The notes under the pieces: generated by a model
The model's input: only the letters and a program-made list of their open reading frames with translations
Database searches by the model: none
Told to the model about the DNA's origin: nothing
DNA from: JAGPUQ01 sp049325095
GTDB lineage: Bacteria > Pseudomonadota > Gammaproteobacteria > Pseudomonadales > Porticoccaceae
Length of the DNA: 23,213 bases
Direction of reading: 5' to 3'
Assembly (NCBI GenBank): GCA_049325095.1
Contig: JBMOPO010000064.1
Coordinates: forward strand, 1 to 23,213
Shown here: positions 21,941-23,213 of the stretch, piece after piece
Layout of the letters: each line of letters begins with the position of its first letter
Position numbering within the stretch: position 1 is the first letter of the stretch
Translations under genes and position numbers: made by a program

Positions 21941-23213
21941 CTGGCTGGCGCTGCTCGAAAGCCGGCACCCGGTCGCCATCGAGCTGGGCCTGGAGCGGGT
22001 CGCGCGGGTCGCCGATCGCCTGTCGCTCGAGCGCCCCGCCGCGCGCGTAATCACCGTCGCCGGCACCAACGGCAAGGGGTCCTGTGTGGCCCTCATCGAA
22101 GCCCTGGCGCTGCGCGCCGGCCTGCGGACGGGCACCTACACCTCGCCCCATCTGCTCGCCTACAACGAGCGCATCCGCCTCGACGGCCGGGCGGTGACCG
22201 ACGCTGCCCTGTGCGATGCCTTCGCGCGCATCGAGGCGGTGCGCGGCGAGGTCCGCCTGACCTACTTCGAAACCGGCACTCTGGCCGCCCTGCTGCTGAT
22301 GGAGGCCGCCGCGCCCGATCTCGCGGTTCTGGAAGTGGGCATGGGCGGGCGCCTCGACGCGGTCAACATCGTCGACCCGGACGTGGCGGTGATCACCTCC
22401 ATCGACCTCGATCACCAGGCCTGGCTGGGCCCGGACCGCAACAGTATCGGAGTGGAAAAGGCCGGTATCGCGCGGCCCGGAATTCCCGTCATCTGCGGCG
22501 ACCCGCAACCGCCGCCGGCGATGCTGGAGGTCCTGGGCGCGCTGGGCTCGCCGCCATTGATCCTGGGCGATCCCGACTTCAGCCAGCGGTGGACGGAAAA
22601 CGGATTGAGCCTGACCTGCCGCGCTCCCGGCGGCGGACGCATTGTCCATCCCGGGCTGCCCGCGCCGCAGCTGCCCCCGGCCAGCGCCGCCTGTGCGGTG
22701 CAGGCGCTGGTCGCTCTCGACATGGCCCCCGCGCCGCAGCAGGTGGCCGCCGTCTTTCGGCAAACCGGACTGGCGGGCAGATTCCAGCGGCTGCGCCATC
22801 GGGACCGGGAACTGATCCTCGACGTGGCCCACAACCCGGCGGCGGCGCTCCTGCTCGCCCGGCGGCTGGCCGCGGAAGGCTGGCCGCGCCGCCGCGGTCA
22901 CGCGGTATTCGGCGCGCTGGCGGACAAGGACATCCCGGGGCTGGTGGCGCCCCTGGCACCGCTGGTGGGGCATTGGCATTGCACGGAACTGCCGGGGATC
23001 GCGCGCGCGGCGCCGGCCGCCCGGCTGATCGGGGTGCTGTACAATCTGCCCCGCGCCGGGTCGCCGCCGGCGGTGGTGGCCGCGGCCCGGCCCGATCCAC
23101 TCAGCGCCTTCTCCCATGCCCTGGAGACGAGCCGGCCCGGCGACTGGATCCTGGTGTTCGGATCATTTCATACCGTGGCGCCGGTGTTGGGGTGGGGCGC
23201 CGCCGGGGGCGCC
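21915..23213 (+). CDS. folC: FolC, folylpolyglutamate/dihydrofolate synthase (3' end cut)
   Basis: FolC adds L-glutamate to dihydropteroate and to tetrahydrofolates by an ATP-dependent Mur-ligase-type reaction. The frame is open from ATG 21915 to the window end, giving 433 residues; relatives are about 420-440, so only a few residues are missing. Motifs are the P-loop VAGTNGKGSC (48-57), TYTSPHLLAYNERI shortly after, EVGMGGRLDAVN, SIDLDHQAWLG and VEKAGIARPG, then the C-terminal domain with LDVAHNP. The start lies inside accD, with GGAG about 4 bases before the ATG, so translation is likely coupled to accD. The N-terminus MPRPNSLADWLALLE is typical. Confidence 0.96.
   Translation, partial: MPRPNSLADWLALLESRHPVAIELGLERVARVADRLSLERPAARVITVAGTNGKGSCVALIEALALRAGLRTGTYTSPHLLAYNERIRLDGRAVTDAALCDAFARIEAVRGEVRLTYFETGTLAALLLMEAAAPDLAVLEVGMGGRLDAVNIVDPDVAVITSIDLDHQAWLGPDRNSIGVEKAGIARPGIPVICGDPQPPPAMLEVLGALGSPPLILGDPDFSQRWTENGLSLTCRAPGGGRIVHPGLPAPQLPPASAACAVQALVALDMAPAPQQVAAVFRQTGLAGRFQRLRHRDRELILDVAHNPAAALLLARRLAAEGWPRRRGHAVFGALADKDIPGLVAPLAPLVGHWHCTELPGIARAAPAARLIGVLYNLPRAGSPPAVVAAARPDPLSAFSHALETSRPGDWILVFGSFHTVAPVLGWGAAGGA

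Noticed and set aside
1..23213. CRISPR array, tRNA, rRNA, transposase, phage or toxin-antitoxin genes
   Set aside because: I looked through both strands and the intergenic gaps and found no regularly spaced repeats, no tRNA-like cloverleaf and no such protein.

Overview
The window is about 23 kb of dense, GC-rich DNA (roughly 70% G+C by eye) from a gammaproteobacterium. The evidence is a Pseudomonas-like run of leuC, leuD, a methyltransferase gene, asd, fimV, truA, trpF, accD and folC, together with an E. coli-length Asd, a bifunctional MnmC, and split ccmH/ccmI genes. A GC-rich lineage such as Chromatiales/Ectothiorhodospiraceae or a relative fits, but the sequence alone does not fix the taxon.

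Region 1 (1-5711, + strand) is the cytochrome c maturation (System I) operon from the end of ccmB through ccmC, D, E, F, G, H and I. Most neighbours overlap by a few bases, so translation is probably coupled. CcmC and CcmF make and use holo-CcmE (haem on H124). CcmG and CcmH keep apocytochrome cysteines reduced, and CcmI presents the apocytochrome. Stem-loops follow ccmI. Region 2 (5876-6643, +) is a VIT1/CCC1-family Fe/Mn transporter gene with its own possible promoter.

Region 3 (6779-9630, - strand) holds two amidohydrolase-superfamily genes: an amidohydrolase-2 type TIM-barrel hydrolase and a D-aminoacylase-like enzyme. A 13-bp GC hairpin separates them and inverted repeats lie at both outer edges. 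This is the most accessory-looking part of the window. Region 4 holds a DUF502 membrane protein gene (+) that converges on mnmC (-), with a 98-bp coding overlap.

Region 5 (12787-23213, +) is the conserved housekeeping run: leucine biosynthesis (leuCD), a SAM methyltransferase, asd, fimV (polar hub/type IV pilus assembly), truA, trpF, accD and folC, the last cut by the window end. leuB, expected between the methyltransferase gene and asd by comparison with Pseudomonas, is absent. leuD carries a striking AT-rich codon island. I found no tRNA, rRNA, CRISPR array, transposase or phage gene, and no convincing new multi-gene system. The most noteworthy points are the leuB absence, the leuD island, the amidohydrolase module with its hairpins, and the DUF502/mnmC overlap.
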